Shown here piece by piece: positions 1 through 11,333 of a DNA stretch of 64,000 bases (the stretch's first letter is position 1; every line of letters starts with the position of its first letter). Position numbers and translations under genes: made by a program. The stretch is taken from positions 540,888-604,887 of the forward strand of contig CAMPET010000006.1 in assembly GCA_946803715.1 (NCBI GenBank). The letters run 5' to 3'. Below the pieces are notes generated by a model that was not told the origin of the DNA, did not search any database, and saw nothing but the letters and a program-made list of their open reading frames with translations. This DNA is from Beroe ovata. Lineage: Eukaryota; Ctenophora; Nuda; Beroida; Beroidae.

Positions 1-484
1 TTTGTAATCGGCGTCGGAAGTTGGAAAAATTGCCGATGAAAACGACTAAGCATTATAGGATACATTAATTTAGTGCGTGTTGCTACGCGACGTAGGAGTT
101 GCACGTGCATATTTAGTGAAAATGCGCGCGCGCCACTGTTATTGTCATTTCGTTGTTTCTTTGTTTAAGGACGTTTCAATTTTGAAGCTTACTCATTCAA
201 ATATACTTAATTTCAAATTTCTCTTATTCACTAAGTATCCGAAATTGAGTGTAGCACGCCCACTTGACGGGTGTTCTAGTTTATTTATACTTATTGAAGT
301 CGGTTTAATGTGCTTCTTCAGTTCTGCATCAGAGAGTTTTAGTATGTCCTGTTTTATTGAACTTTAGAAATCTTATAATTTTTCAAAATATTTGTCTAGC
401 CTTTCTCTCCTATTCAATTAACTTACTTAATACGGCGATCAGCTGATAATTTCCTCTGGAACCATTATTAACCAATCTCACGCA

Positions 485-543
485 TAAACACACGCAGACA
501 CGCACAAACAAACACACACACACACACACACAGTACACACACT
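485..543. repeat. CA-rich microsatellite
   Basis: An imperfect (CA)n run with CG and AAAC interruptions is visible by eye. Confidence 0.9.
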
Positions 544-867
544 GCGTATAACACTCCTTAAAGTAGCACTAGCTCTAAGGTACGACTACGCCATTGTACA
601 ACTATTGATATATTTCTAAAAACTTTAGACAGTTTTCAACTATTGTTATAAAAACCATTGTTATAAATTTTTCTTGGTATTGGTTCATGTTGAGGGTTAG
701 ACGGTATATGGGGGCATATGATGCATCTATCCTAGGGCCCTCTCTCTGCTCTCTATGTTAATTCATAGTTGACTCTCCTCTGAGTTCACACTGTTATTCT
801 TAATCAGCGATTGCACTTGACGTTAGTCTAGCTCAACCGTCCACCATGTTTATATACCTTGCCCCTA

Positions 868-1112
868 GATTGTTGAGCTAGATTGTACAACTAGATTGTA
901 CAACTAGATTGTAGAACTTGACTAATGACTGTATAACTAGATTGTACAACTAGATTGTACAACTAGATTGTACAACTAGACTGTACAACTAGATTGTACA
1001 ACTAGACTGTACAACTAGATTGTACAACTAGATTGTATAACTAGATTGAACAACTAGATTGTACTGGTACAACTAGTTTGTACAACTAGATTATACAACT
1101 AGATTATACCTA
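868..1112. repeat. 13-bp minisatellite with palindromic core
   Basis: About 15 copies of a 13-bp unit, TTGTACAACTAGA, are broken by one divergent stretch near 915-935. Each unit contains the perfect 8-bp palindrome TTGTACAA and a CTAG core. Units vary mainly by single substitutions. Confidence 0.9.
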
Positions 1113-1551
1113 CTTACAATATATGCCCCTAAAAGTTTAGTCCCTACTACTTTAGTAATGTCATACGTCTTATGAGTATGACTATTGTCATATGTGACTA
1201 TGATTATCAGTATACACGTTGTATGTGTGTCAGTGTACACTGGCAGTGACTGTACATTAACATTTGACACAGTTAATGCTATACATATAATACTCGGTGA
1301 CACTGGCAGTGCCTATGATCAATGATAAGTATTGGTGCATTGTACATGGTACATTTAAATGATTTACAACTCTTTAACCACAGTTAGAGCGTTCAGCTGT
1401 TTTCAGATAAAGTACAGTTTTATTACAATTTTATTTGTATTTTTAGTTAAGTAATCTAACACCTGTTCAGATCCACCTGCTGTGTTTAGCGTGAGCCAGG
1501 GTGTAAAACCGCTCATAGTAATTTTGTGGTCCATTCAGTTGAACACTCTCC

Positions 1552-1605
1552 GTACCCCATAACTTAAAGTACCCCATAACTAAAAGTACCCCATAACTAA
1601 AAGTC
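1552..1605. repeat. 17-bp tandem repeat
   Basis: Three near-identical copies of GTACCCCATAACTAAAA stand in tandem. Copy 1 has a T for A change. Confidence 0.85.
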
Positions 1606-1865
1606 TAGTCTACTTATCTATGTCTTATCTAAGTTTTAGACTTGCGGACAGTTTGTTGATAAATGATTATTTTAGTTGAGTATGGTTCATCAGGCGTTAG
1701 ATAGTCGTGATGCATCCCATGCATGCAATTTCAATTTGATGCAAGCATAGGCAATTTGAATAACGTGTTTTAATATGGTCTCTGCCATATGTCTCTGCCA
1801 ATGTGTGCACAGTTCATTCTTTAAGAAAGGGTAATCAACTCAGGCTATAACCATAAGTTGAGGAG

Positions 1866-2928
1866 ATGAATCTGATAAGTCACGTGATTCTGTTGACCAT
1901 GACTCAATCTGCTATTGGGGTCGATTGGATAACAGATGAATACAGTAAGGATTACAATGTGTGCCTCGAGCCATTCACACCTTTACCAGTCTACACTGAA
2001 TTTCCTGACGGTACAAATAACGGTGAGTTGTTACCCTGGGTGAGTTGTTACCCTGGGTGAGTTGTTACCCTCCTCCTGATCTAACATAGCGTGTCCTGTG
2101 CATGCATTAGATTCAGTAAACATTGGCGGAATTAAAGTCGGGATGAAAGTGGTTTCGTGTCCATGTGTAGTGTGCACCGGTATCATGAGATATCATGAGT
2201 AGTATAGTACTGAGTACATGAGTAGATAGCATAGTACTGTACATAGGGAACGGTAAAGAGTGCTACGAGTGTGAACTGTACGACATAAACCCTGTGGTTA
2301 ACGCTGACACATGCAACAAAACCAAATGTGCTGGGATTGGTTATTTCAACGATGGGGCAACCTGCTATAAGTGGCATGTATGTTTGAAATAATCCCTCTG
2401 GTCGATCACTTGTATCTTCTCTCAATTGGATACTGTGAGTATGAGGACTATGTTACAGATTAAGTACGCGGGGGAAGAGTCGAGCCATATCAGAGCGGGT
2501 TGTTCAGTTAGATGCAACATCGAGTACGAAGGTAAATACAATGACCGGTATGTACCTATCTGCACAATCTCATGGTGATGAAGGGACATAAGGCGGGAGG
2601 AAGGAAAAAGACGAGCAATCGTAAACAGTTGTCACTGTAAATGCGCGTCTTTACCTTCCTTCCGCCTTTTCCCTCCACGTGTACAACTACACAAGGTGCA
2701 AGTTCTATCGTCCAAGTCTATATTCCAAGTCTATATGATTCTGATTATCATGGGATTCATTACACCTCTCTTACAGAATTCATGTGCCAAGGTGTTGGGG
2801 AGAGGTTGTACGAGTTTTGTAAGTTCAACATGTGCGAGGAGAAATATTGCAACGAGGGCACCAGTCCCGGATGGAATATTATACTCCTCCAGTTATTTGT
2901 CCTCACAGCACTGTATCACACGCTGTAG
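1866..2928 (+). CDS. Ly6/uPAR-like (three-finger) GPI-anchored protein, 4 exons
   Basis: Four exons join in phase: 1866-2022, 2247-2377, 2459-2531 and 2696-2928 (594 nt, 197 aa). All introns have GT-AG ends. The protein starts with a hydrophobic signal peptide (MNLISHVILLTMTQS). The mature part begins its cysteine pattern with KECYEC, continues with CNKTKC, a GATCYKW segment, a GCSVRC segment and FCKFNMC, and closes with EEKYCNEG. That C-terminal C-N pair is typical of Ly6/uPAR domains. A hydrophobic tail (WNIILLQLFVLTALYHTL) follows, as expected for a GPI-attachment signal, so the product is probably held on the outer cell surface. It has no close match that I recognise; ligand and role are unknown. 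The gene converges with the RBM5/10 gene. Confidence 0.75.
2023..2062 (+). repeat. 17-bp tandem repeat at splice donor
   Basis: GTGAGTTGTTACCCTGG is repeated two and a half times. Each copy begins with GTGAGT, so the exon-1 donor of the Ly6-like gene is duplicated in tandem. Confidence 0.8.
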
Positions 2929-3058
2929 CAGAGATTTATCATGGTATTCGAGTGGACGTGAAACACGCTCATGTAGTTAGAATTTAGAACTGTGTTAAAA
3001 AGGTACAAAGTATGACCTAGAAACAGGTTCAACAACGGCAAAAGAACAGAGAAATGCG

Positions 3059-3064
3059 AATAAA
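3059..3064 (+). terminator. Candidate polyadenylation signal of the Ly6-like gene
   Basis: AATAAA lies 130 nt after the stop codon of the Ly6-like gene, in the short convergent interval before the RBM5/10 gene. Confidence 0.5.
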
Positions 3065-3424
3065 TTATGTGATTCAAGTCTCTTCACTGGTCATATTCAT
3101 GATTAACGGAGTGTGTCCCAGTGAATTACGATCAGAGTGCTGATTTACTAGCTGCTTTCAATAAGAATAACTCTCCCACATGGTGATATCTTCTTCATAC
3201 TTTGTTCTTGCTTCCTGGACCACATAACAACATCTGAAACGATTGGAACTTATCGGCACGTGTACTGAGTAGGAACACTAGAAAAAGCTGGAGTATTTAC
3301 AAAGTGGATTTGATTTTGAAGTGTTAAATTATCAGTGATTCAACCAGCATTATGATCACCACATTCACTGTTCATTACTCATCAGCAACACTTACCATGA
3401 TGAATCTCACACGACTCGGCGATT

Positions 3425-6400
3425 TCATCGTCTCATGAACTTGTTTGGCGGCTGCCCGGAAGGCGTTTCATTGCCGAATTTGTTCCGCCTCTCGGCGGCG
3501 CGGTCACGGTAGTCGGCACCCGAATCTGAGGGTAGCGGCATGTTCCCACCGACTGTCTTCTGCCGCTCTGCAGCTAGACTCGTCTGAAATGTCACAGATC
3601 AGAACACAGTTAACAGGGAGAAATCAGATCAATCTAAGGGAAGACTAGAATATTCGATGCTCTAACATATTACCTTGTGTAGATCAGAGAGTTCCTGATG
3701 CCTCCGGAGATTCTCAATTGACGGGAACTTCCTCTTACAGAGCAGACATGCCATGGCCGTGAGATCCTCGTATTTCCGGTTGATCTGATCGTCAGTGAGC
3801 GGTGCAGGGATAGTCATGTTCGTGATGGGGAAGATGGAAGGGGGAGGGGGTGCGGTCTGTACAGGTTGTTGAGATTGCTGGTACACTGGGTCCGCGTAGT
3901 CTTGCGCTATCTTCAGTGCTATGCTGTTACCAGTTTGCTGGGGGAGAGACGGGGTGAACTCACACAGCATGAAGTGATAGGACATCATGAAGTGATAGGA
4001 CACGCAGTTTGGGTAGAAGACAGTTGAAATGCTACCAATTTCCACTGACCATGGGCGGGGTTTCCTGGATAGGGGTATCTTCAGATACTTCTGATTTGGG
4101 AGGGTTCACTTTCGCTTGCTGCTTATTCTTAGCCTTGGCCCACCGTTCCATATCCTTCTGAATCTTCTTGGCGTTCATCGCTTTGGCAGCTTTGTTCACA
4201 GTCGGCTTCGACTTGTCGGCGCCCTCTGAATCTACGATGTAAGAATGAAATACGAAGAAAATAGGGTGTTCTAATACTGAAATCTGCCCCTGCGGGAAGA
4301 AGGGAAAGCACAACTCCGTGTACTCACTGTCTGTGACAGTCTGTTTGGTGTAGTTCTGAGCAGATTCTGCCTGGTTATTGGGCGTGACTGTTTCGTACTT
4401 CTGATTGGCTTCGTCCCAACAGTAATACTTCTCATCCGTTGGGTTGTAGTAATACTGCGATCATAATATGGAACAATAGCACATTATACCAGATAAGTCG
4501 GCATGCTATGAAGTACTATGGGAGGGGAAAAGAGGGAGTGGTCCCACCGTACCTTTGTTTTGGGATCGTAGTATAATCCCGAGGATTGGTCGTAGTAGTA
4601 TCCCGTCTTCTCATCCCACACGTAGGATCCTATTGTTTCAGGCACTGCGAAATATCATCATTAGGGGGAATTCGTAGGAAGTTTCCATTGTTCAAAGGAT
4701 AATTTCAGTGTACAAAACTTAGCATGGTGCCAGCTACAATTGAGTATTCCCATAATTATCACATGGCAGCATCGTCGACTCACTAGTTTCCGTGGTTTGA
4801 GCGGCAGCTGGTGTTTGACCCACATCCGACAGATCGCTCCGCGTGGAGGCAGACCATTGCGCAGCAGCAATAGCTGCATCCGCCATCTCATTCTTTTCGC
4901 CAGGCTCTCTCTGGTACGTGACTGTCACTTTCCGTGAACTGATCTCGAATGGGGGATCGAGACGAGATATTCTGTTCATCAGCTCTTTACCATCCTGATG
5001 GAGTGAAAGATCGCTTACATAACAACAATTATACAGCAGATGACCATTTTTTAGCAAAGTTTGACCTCAAATTGATCGACAAAGAGTTATCAGTACTCTC
5101 AGAACTCACCGCAATGGAAGACACCTCAACGAAGCAAAATCCCCGTGATTTGTTGGTATACTTGTCAGTAATGAGCCTGACGTCCTTGATGGGTACCTTT
5201 GTGAGATCACGTAGACGTCTGTGAATCTGTTCTTCCGTTGTCCTGTAGTCTAGCCCACGGATCATCAACACTATGGGGGATTTGTGTGTAAGTGTAAAAA
5301 CATCACTTGGATGTATTATAGTAGGGTGTAACAGCGTGGAGAGAACAACTCGTGCATAATATCCAACCATTAGACGGTGCATTATCTTGGTCTTTCCCAT
5401 CGACTGGCGACGTCGATCTTAGCCGAGGTTTTTCTTCATCTAGAGGTGAAATAACAGTGAGAACAGTGTCCAACTAAACATGTTCAACGCACCACACTTA
5501 CCTGATTATTGAGGTGTCCACAAGTTACCTCTGTCCATTTCTAGTGTTTGAATGGGGGCATACCTTCCGGCTTTTCACGCTGGCACGAATAACACGATTC
5601 TCGAGCGTAGTGATTCTTTTCCCCACACTGTTGAATAGTGAGTTTAGGATACAGCGTTGGAACTGCTCATCATTTGCGACTCTCTTCAGGGGACTATCCG
5701 TCGTGTTCGGTGACTTGGAATTTCAACAGGAGGATGCCACTTATATTTCCTCTTTTATTTACTCAAGAACTTATAAATGTATTTCTCATGATTGTACTTC
5801 ACATGGTTGTACAGTGTACACGATAGTTTGGGGTAGTAATTCCTGTACTGCACGTCAAACATGCTAGTAGAAGCTAGGCGCGCGCGGCACTCTACAATCT
5901 GACGATTAGGATCCTTTCCGCTTATTTTAAACCGCAAAACTAGCAATAGAGGCCACTTTCCGTTCTTATGAAGTGGTGTCCAGAAAGGGTGTTTTTACGG
6001 AAACAGTGGACGCCCAACTTATCATCGATGGTCCTGACTTTGATGATATACATACCGATTTACAAGTCCAGTCCTTCTTAGGCTCTGCCAAAGGCTTGTT
6101 GAGGTCCATGGTTAAGTACTCTTCTCTTACTTTCAGCATGCCCTGAAGCAGACGGTATGAATGCCTCGCATTGAGACGAATGAGTGTTTTTAGAGACTCG
6201 AGATTCCTGCAAGAGGTACTCCAAGCTCCTCCCTATACCAGCTGTCCATCTGAACTCTTCTTGAACAGCAATTTCTTTGTTATCTTCTGACAGTATTCCA
6301 CAAGACTATCTAACATGTTCCCTATTGTCCATTATTATCATGCTACAAAGTCACGTGTATTCACATATAATGCCGTTCTTCACACTTACTCTGTTATTGC

Positions 6401-7781
6401 GAACCCATTTTGCAGCTTCGCTCTCAGACTGGAATTCAACAAAAGCAGTTCCTGACTGATTCGCTGAAATGGATTAGCAATTACTAAACACTACCAGACA
6501 CACTTATTCAGTGTTAGTTTCCTGAGAGAGTATCAGTTTATTGGCTGCTAGCCCCATCATAACTACGATTCATGGCTAGGATTCCTATCGATGTATTAGG
6601 ATCCGATGGTAAAACTGTAGCAGAACTCAGTATCAACAAGCACAAGAATCACCAACATAAGAATTGGAAGGGGGATGCACAGGGGAGCTTTACCAAAGAG
6701 CGCTGGTGGGGGAGACGTTACCTTTGTTGAAGATGACTCTGATGTCTCTAAACCTCATTCGTTCTTCTGTCAATTCCCGCCGAATCTACGAATATATACA
6801 GTTTACAATCAGGGGATTACAAGCAGTGTGTCAAAAGCCTGGTACTCTGGCTCCTAACAATATGTCTCTGATCACAGTGTCCCCCTCTACATCAGTTCTC
6901 TTCCAAGTGGACAGGAATAATGAGTGTCCAGCTGATAACAGATTGTTGAGTTCTGATTCTTTTGCCATGGGTAGTTGTTGACAGTGGGTGACAGTTTTAT
7001 CAACTCTCCACGGGGCTAGCTCCATTATCTAGCAATGTTTCAATACTCATCATCGACAGGTCATATGCTCATAACTAGGGGAACTCACATCATTCTCTTT
7101 GTGGAACGATTTCAGTCCCTTCAGAGTCACAATACGAGGATCCTTCAGCTTCTCTAGACGGTTCATTGTCGAGGATCCGCCCGATTTGGCGACGGAGCTT
7201 CTCTCCCGACTCCGACGTCGTTCTCTGCTCCTGCTCCTGCGAGGCGACCGACTTCGGCCTCGGTCTCGGCTCCGTGACCGGGACCGTCTCCGGGATCGGC
7301 TCCGTCTCTCTCGGCGCTCGTCTCTCTGGAGCAGTTGATTCACGGTGCTTTCAGCGATAGCAGTGATGTCAGATGCACTGAGAGGCTTGTCTTCGTCTCC
7401 ACCACCATTATCCTGCAGCAAGGGGTAATGAGTGATGACGAGGTAAGCAGAGTGCTCTGAATAAACTATTCACTAAAGTGAATTACTATTGCAATCACCT
7501 TAGCTTGTGATCTTGAATATCCACCACTGGACCCTGTGAGGGAATGTAATTGTTTGTCACTCAAATGTAGCCTTACTAAAAAGACCGTAAGTAACGCTCA
7601 AACTGGAGGAGCGTTCCAAAAAACTCGTGAATTTGCAATTTGAGACATTGAAAGGGGCAAGATGGAAGCAGTTCAATATGTAGAATTGACGTGAATATAC
7701 CTAGTACCAATCCTCAGTTTTCGTGTGTAGTTGCTTACCTTTCTGAGTCTGATAGTCATTGTCATAATCTCTTGTATCCAT
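3425..7781 (-). CDS. RBM5/RBM10: RBM5/RBM10-family splicing regulator, 15 exons, G-patch not found
   Basis: Fifteen exons join in phase (7739-7781, 7499-7533, 7089-7412, 6722-6785, 6390-6463, 6056-6232, 5564-5627, 5368-5439, 5110-5270, 4784-4994, 4553-4644, 4328-4454, 4050-4225, 3674-3937, 3425-3583), giving 680 aa. Order of parts: RS-rich region (about 50-105), RRM1 with SGTAFVEF (about 117-185), RanBP2-type zinc finger W-x-C..C-GEKN..C-x2-C (about 235-257), RRM2 with NVLMIRGL and SRGFCFVE (about 284-362), OCRE domain with YYYDQSSGLYYDP and YYYNPTDEKYYCWDE (about 415-455), and C2H2 finger CLLCKRKF..H (about 603-625). It ends just after YRDRAAERR. This order is diagnostic of RBM5/RBM10, nuclear regulators of alternative splicing that contact the U4/U6.U5 tri-snRNP through OCRE. 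The usual C-terminal G-patch is missing: an in-frame TGA at 3425-3427 precedes it. The exon 8 donor (GTTGGA) is weak. Confidence 0.85.
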
Positions 7782-8005
7782 TCGTGACATATCTCACTAG
7801 CTAGAGAGAATGTGTATTTAGGTTGCAGGATTTTTTGTTTTGCTCATCAAGCGACCACCCCATATCAGCAATTGGAAGGAATTGGTAACAAATTCATAAA
7901 ACAAAAACAATCAAATTCCTTTGGCATGCTAGAGTTAATTGTTTAATCAAGCTGTGGACTGACATGAGACTGATCACACCACTTTGTTACCAAACTGGTG
8001 ACTGG

Positions 8006-8833
8006 TCATGATGATTCAAGTTGTTGTGACTCGGCCTCTGACAGAGACTTAACTTCATTAACCAATAACACTGCAGCTGCAGTATCAGCTGAAAGTCTAG
8101 CTTTGTCAAGTGTATGTTGCCATTCCACCTCTCCCCACTTATCAATTTGAAAATCTAACTCAAGAGATGCGCAAGCAATTGCTTCTTCTGCACTTAGTCC
8201 ACCATCCAGCAAGGCAAGGGAGAGCACTAGTGATTTGAGAGATGCAGTTGAGTGATGATATGCTGGTATTGTCCATGGATGTTGATTCAATAAATGCTCT
8301 TGGATCCTGTCAATAGTTTGTTCTGGCTGTGGTGAAAGCATTATGTCAGTAGTGACTGCAATGTGGACACGGTAGTGCTCACAGAACCATTTAATGAGTG
8401 GATCCCATCTCTCATTTTCCATCCTGTGGAGTTGCTCTTCGTCAGGTGGTGCTCTATAGCACACAGTATCTGTTCTCAAAAACTCAAGCATATGCTCAAT
8501 AAGTTCATTCTTGGGAATAGGTTTATCTGTAGCCTTAAAGCAAAGTGATGTCAGTGGCATTGTGGCAAAAATGATATTGTCTCTCTGGGCATCCCATTCA
8601 ACAGCCACTGCATTAGCAAGTTTTTCAGTAGGTAGAACAAGAAGATTTCGTAAAGGTGTTTTAACATTAAACCTCTGATCCAACAATATTTGAAAGCCAG
8701 CATCATTTTTAACGATATCTATGTCTTTGTAGAACCTTTTTCTGTCTTTAGAGAATGTTGCAAGTGTTCTTCTCAGTTCATTCCTAACAGACCTAGCTGC
8801 AAGCATATCTTGGCCTGAACAAGCATCTTTCAT
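8006..8833 (-). CDS. ATPAF2: ATP synthase F1 assembly factor 2 (ATP12 chaperone)
   Basis: A single exon encodes 275 aa. The ATP12 signature runs through it: RFYKDIDIVKNDAGFQILLD, then a KTP motif, LVLPTEKLA, VAVEWDAQ, MPLTSL, and near the C terminus a DKWGEVEWQ segment. ATP12 family chaperones bind the F1 alpha subunit in the mitochondrial matrix until it assembles with beta. Length fits the family (about 290 aa in mammals). The start at 8833 is the first ATG of the open frame, and the short basic N-terminus could be part of a targeting peptide. The gene lies 225 bp upstream of, and on the same strand as, the RBM5/10 gene. No intron is needed, unlike most neighbours. Confidence 0.9.
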   Translation of the reverse strand: MKDACSGQDMLAARSVRNELRRTLATFSKDRKRFYKDIDIVKNDAGFQILLDQRFNVKTPLRNLLVLPTEKLANAVAVEWDAQRDNIIFATMPLTSLCFKATDKPIPKNELIEHMLEFLRTDTVCYRAPPDEEQLHRMENERWDPLIKWFCEHYRVHIAVTTDIMLSPQPEQTIDRIQEHLLNQHPWTIPAYHHSTASLKSLVLSLALLDGGLSAEEAIACASLELDFQIDKWGEVEWQHTLDKARLSADTAAAVLLVNEVKSLSEAESQQLESS

Positions 8834-9153
8834 TTTTCAGGACATAGAATACAAAATAGAATACAAAATTCTTCAGATGGAAATGTGATATTTACATAGT
8901 TAAATCACCTCATGATTATTTCTAATTATTCATGAATATCAATAGAAGTATATACTCTTCATGGTGAGGATCATATACTCACAAATTAATTGGAGATTCT
9001 TACTCAATATGTTACACGCCGAAGCAATATAATATACAAATTTCTTCCAATGATTATGAAGAAATCCTGGTTGTATCCCAAAAATTCTTGCTAGGATTCA
9101 AGTTCATTGCGTACAGTAAAAAATTTCGATTACTTTTGCAACTTGCTCAGCTT

Positions 9154-9289
9154 TGCATCAGCGGTCTGGCATCGCCCGACAATAACAATGCAAATGCCAA
9201 ATCCCATTGCATTGAATGCCAGATTTCATCGAAAGCATCATCAGAATGATTGCCCATGCCTTGTCTGGCGATGCCAGACCGCTGATGCA
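9154..9289. mobile_element. MITE-like element with perfect 23-bp terminal inverted repeats
   Basis: Positions 9154-9176 and 9267-9289 are exact reverse complements (23 of 23) enclosing 90 bp with no coding potential. A third copy of the right-hand terminus lies at 9556-9578 with one mismatch. This fits a non-autonomous DNA-transposon remnant. No clear target-site duplication was found. Confidence 0.65.
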
Positions 9290-9397
9290 AGCCGCTTCTG
9301 TCTGAGAATATTATTCTGTCTGAGAATAAGTTTGCGCGCGCGCAACGAAATTCTCGACAGGGTCTATCATCGATCGACAACCCATGCCGAATGTTTT

Positions 9398-9447
9398 GGC
9401 CTTCGATTAAGGCGCGCGCCGCGCGCAAGAAACAGTGGACAGATAAC
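9398..9447 (+). repeat. Interspersed GC-rich repeat, copy 1
   Basis: The stretch from GGCCTTCGATTAAGGCGC to AAACAGTGGACAGATAAC recurs on the opposite strand at 38440-38491, 29 kb away, with only a few differences. Confidence 0.75.
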
Positions 9448-9574
9448 CTAATAACAAATTTGGCATGTTGCAACAGCATGACACTCTTTGCACGCAAAAA
9501 ACAGCTAGGTCAGATAAATGGTAAGCGTAAGAGATCTGACTAAAATTTTTTGTCTGGCGATGCTAGACCGCTGA

Positions 9575-9595
9575 TGCAAGCCGCGAAGCGGCTTG
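9575..9595. repeat. Perfect 9-bp-arm hairpin
   Basis: GCAAGCCGC and GCGGCTTGC flank a GAA loop. It directly follows the third copy of the 23-bp terminus at 9556-9578. Confidence 0.8.
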
Positions 9596-10039
9596 CGTCA
9601 GCAAGGGTCTAGTGAAAATGGTACGGCGGCGCGCCTCAGCCGCGCGCGCATACTTTCCTTTGGAAAGATTTGCTAGTAATAGGCGAACTTTGCTGGTTGA
9701 GTTCAGTTCAAATAGATAAGATGCGGGAAAATGTGTTACAGCTTCATAGCCATAGATTTGGTACCGAATGTTATAGAATCGTTCTAGTACTTACTACTTA
9801 GTTAATAGTAAAACAAGTTATCAAACACTGGATGGAGGGGGAAGCGGGACGCGACGGAAGAAAAGGGGAATGAGGGGACGGTAGAAAAGAAGGGTGGGAC
9901 AGATTTGAACAGAGGTAAGATGTTTATGGTATTATGGTGGAAGTCTACAAGCCGGGGGACCGGAGGAGAGAAGGTGGATGAGAATGGGGGAATAATTTGG
10001 ATGAGGTGAAGACTAGATGTTGAATAATTAGATGANAAG

Positions 10040-11333
10040 AATTGGCTTATCCACTTAATCTCACTCCATGCACAAGTGAAGACAGTGATGATCTAGTTCA
10101 GCAGAGATCAGCAACTAAGCTGAAAGTTGAATCTGTGAGTATTTGGAATTCAAAGAACTGGGTGATGAAATTTAGCAATAATCATAATACTGCAAATGAT
10201 GCCTTATGATCTCGAATTCATGGTCAGAAAACTGAACCTTTCATACTGGGGTACATTTTGTTGGATTAATCCCTATCCTCGGTGAGAGTTTATTATCATA
10301 AAATCCTACAAGGTAGATAAGATATAATTTTTCAGGTTACCACTGTCACTGAATTGAGTCAAATTCCAAGAAACATCAAGGTCCTTCCTTGTCAATGGGA
10401 GGGATGCACTGTATACTGCTGCACACCTGAAACCCTTCACACTCATATACTCAATGATCACGCTTTGATGTAAGTTGGTTTTACAGATCAAAATCAAATC
10501 AAAATGTGACATTTCTTAGAGTATCAGGATTTTCTGTAATCATAATTGCAGGAGTGACCTCAGATGCAAGTGGAAGGGATGTAGAAATGATTTCGAAACG
10601 TTTGCCCATTCTAGGGGTGGAGCAAGAAAGAAGAGGACAAAAAGAGGAACATTCAAAAGTATCCTTACATTTTCTGACCATTTGCAGAAACATACCAATT
10701 CCAGTAATTTTGCCTGCATTTGGGGAGGTTGCAAACTTAGGTAGGGAAATGTTTTGAATTGAGCAGAGAAGCCTAGAGCACAAACTCACTGATTATCAAA
10801 ATTATCCTCAAGCATCAGATCTACTTCTATCAAGCTATTTAACAGAGCTTGTTAATAGGTTTGAGTCGCATAAAGAGCTGCAGCAACACCTGCTGACACA
10901 TTTCTCGGAAATTTCTCCTCAAATTAACCAATCGAGTGATGAACTTTATGATAGCTGCAGTGTGGTAAATTCTCCATCACAAAGTGAATGTAAGCGACGC
11001 AATAAGCTTGGCACCTGCAAAAGTAAGTACCTAGTCATTGATTTCTGAAAGCCCAGCCTAACTTGAGTCGATGGATGAATTATCCCCTTAAGTTTCACTC
11101 AATACCGTTTCCTGTATAGTGCCAAATATGCCACTACTTTAACAGGGAATAGTAAAATGGAAATCGAACTGAGGATAGCTAGAACAATCCGACAAAGAGT
11201 CTGCATGCTAAACACTTTTGTTGACAAGAACATGACATTAGAGCTAGCATCCAGAGTAAGTAATCTTATTTTCGCTACACTAAACTGCGTACCCATACAG
11301 TACTTTAGTATTGCACTTGAATGTTACACCTAA
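10040..11333 (+). CDS. C2H2 zinc-finger protein with C-x4-C (GLI/AEBP2-type) fingers; 5' end unresolved
   Basis: Six exons join in phase: about 10040-10134, 10336-10469, 10552-10740, 10859-11022, 11146-11255 and 11301-11333 (stop TAA). Three fingers are visible: CQWEGCTVYCCTPETLHTHI followed by LNDH, CKWKGCRNDFETFAH with a long basic insert before SDHLQKH, and CIWGGC..ESHKELQQHLLTH. The C-x4-C spacing with W and G between the cysteines is the form seen in GLI, ZIC and AEBP2 proteins. The third finger is split by an intron that removes ACAG just before LRFE. A basic KRRNKL stretch and a short helical C-terminus follow. The likely role is nuclear DNA or RNA binding, and the exact family is uncertain. 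An N at 10036 lies next to the first exon I can see, and the start codon was not found. Confidence 0.65.

Larger units (their letters stand above)
1..1865. other. Gene-free left flank
   Basis: I see no convincing gene here. Short open frames at 77-367 (+) and 1091-1303 (-) have no recognisable domain or exon partners. The stretch is dominated by a CA microsatellite, a 13-bp minisatellite and a 17-bp tandem repeat, listed separately. Confidence 0.6.
8834..10030. other. Gene-free interval with transposon-like debris
   Basis: No gene is seen. The interval contains a 23-bp terminal-inverted-repeat element, an interspersed GC-rich repeat and GCGCGC-rich patches (9330-9340, 9410-9430, 9625-9650), then purine-rich DNA from about 9835 to 10010. 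Confidence 0.6.
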
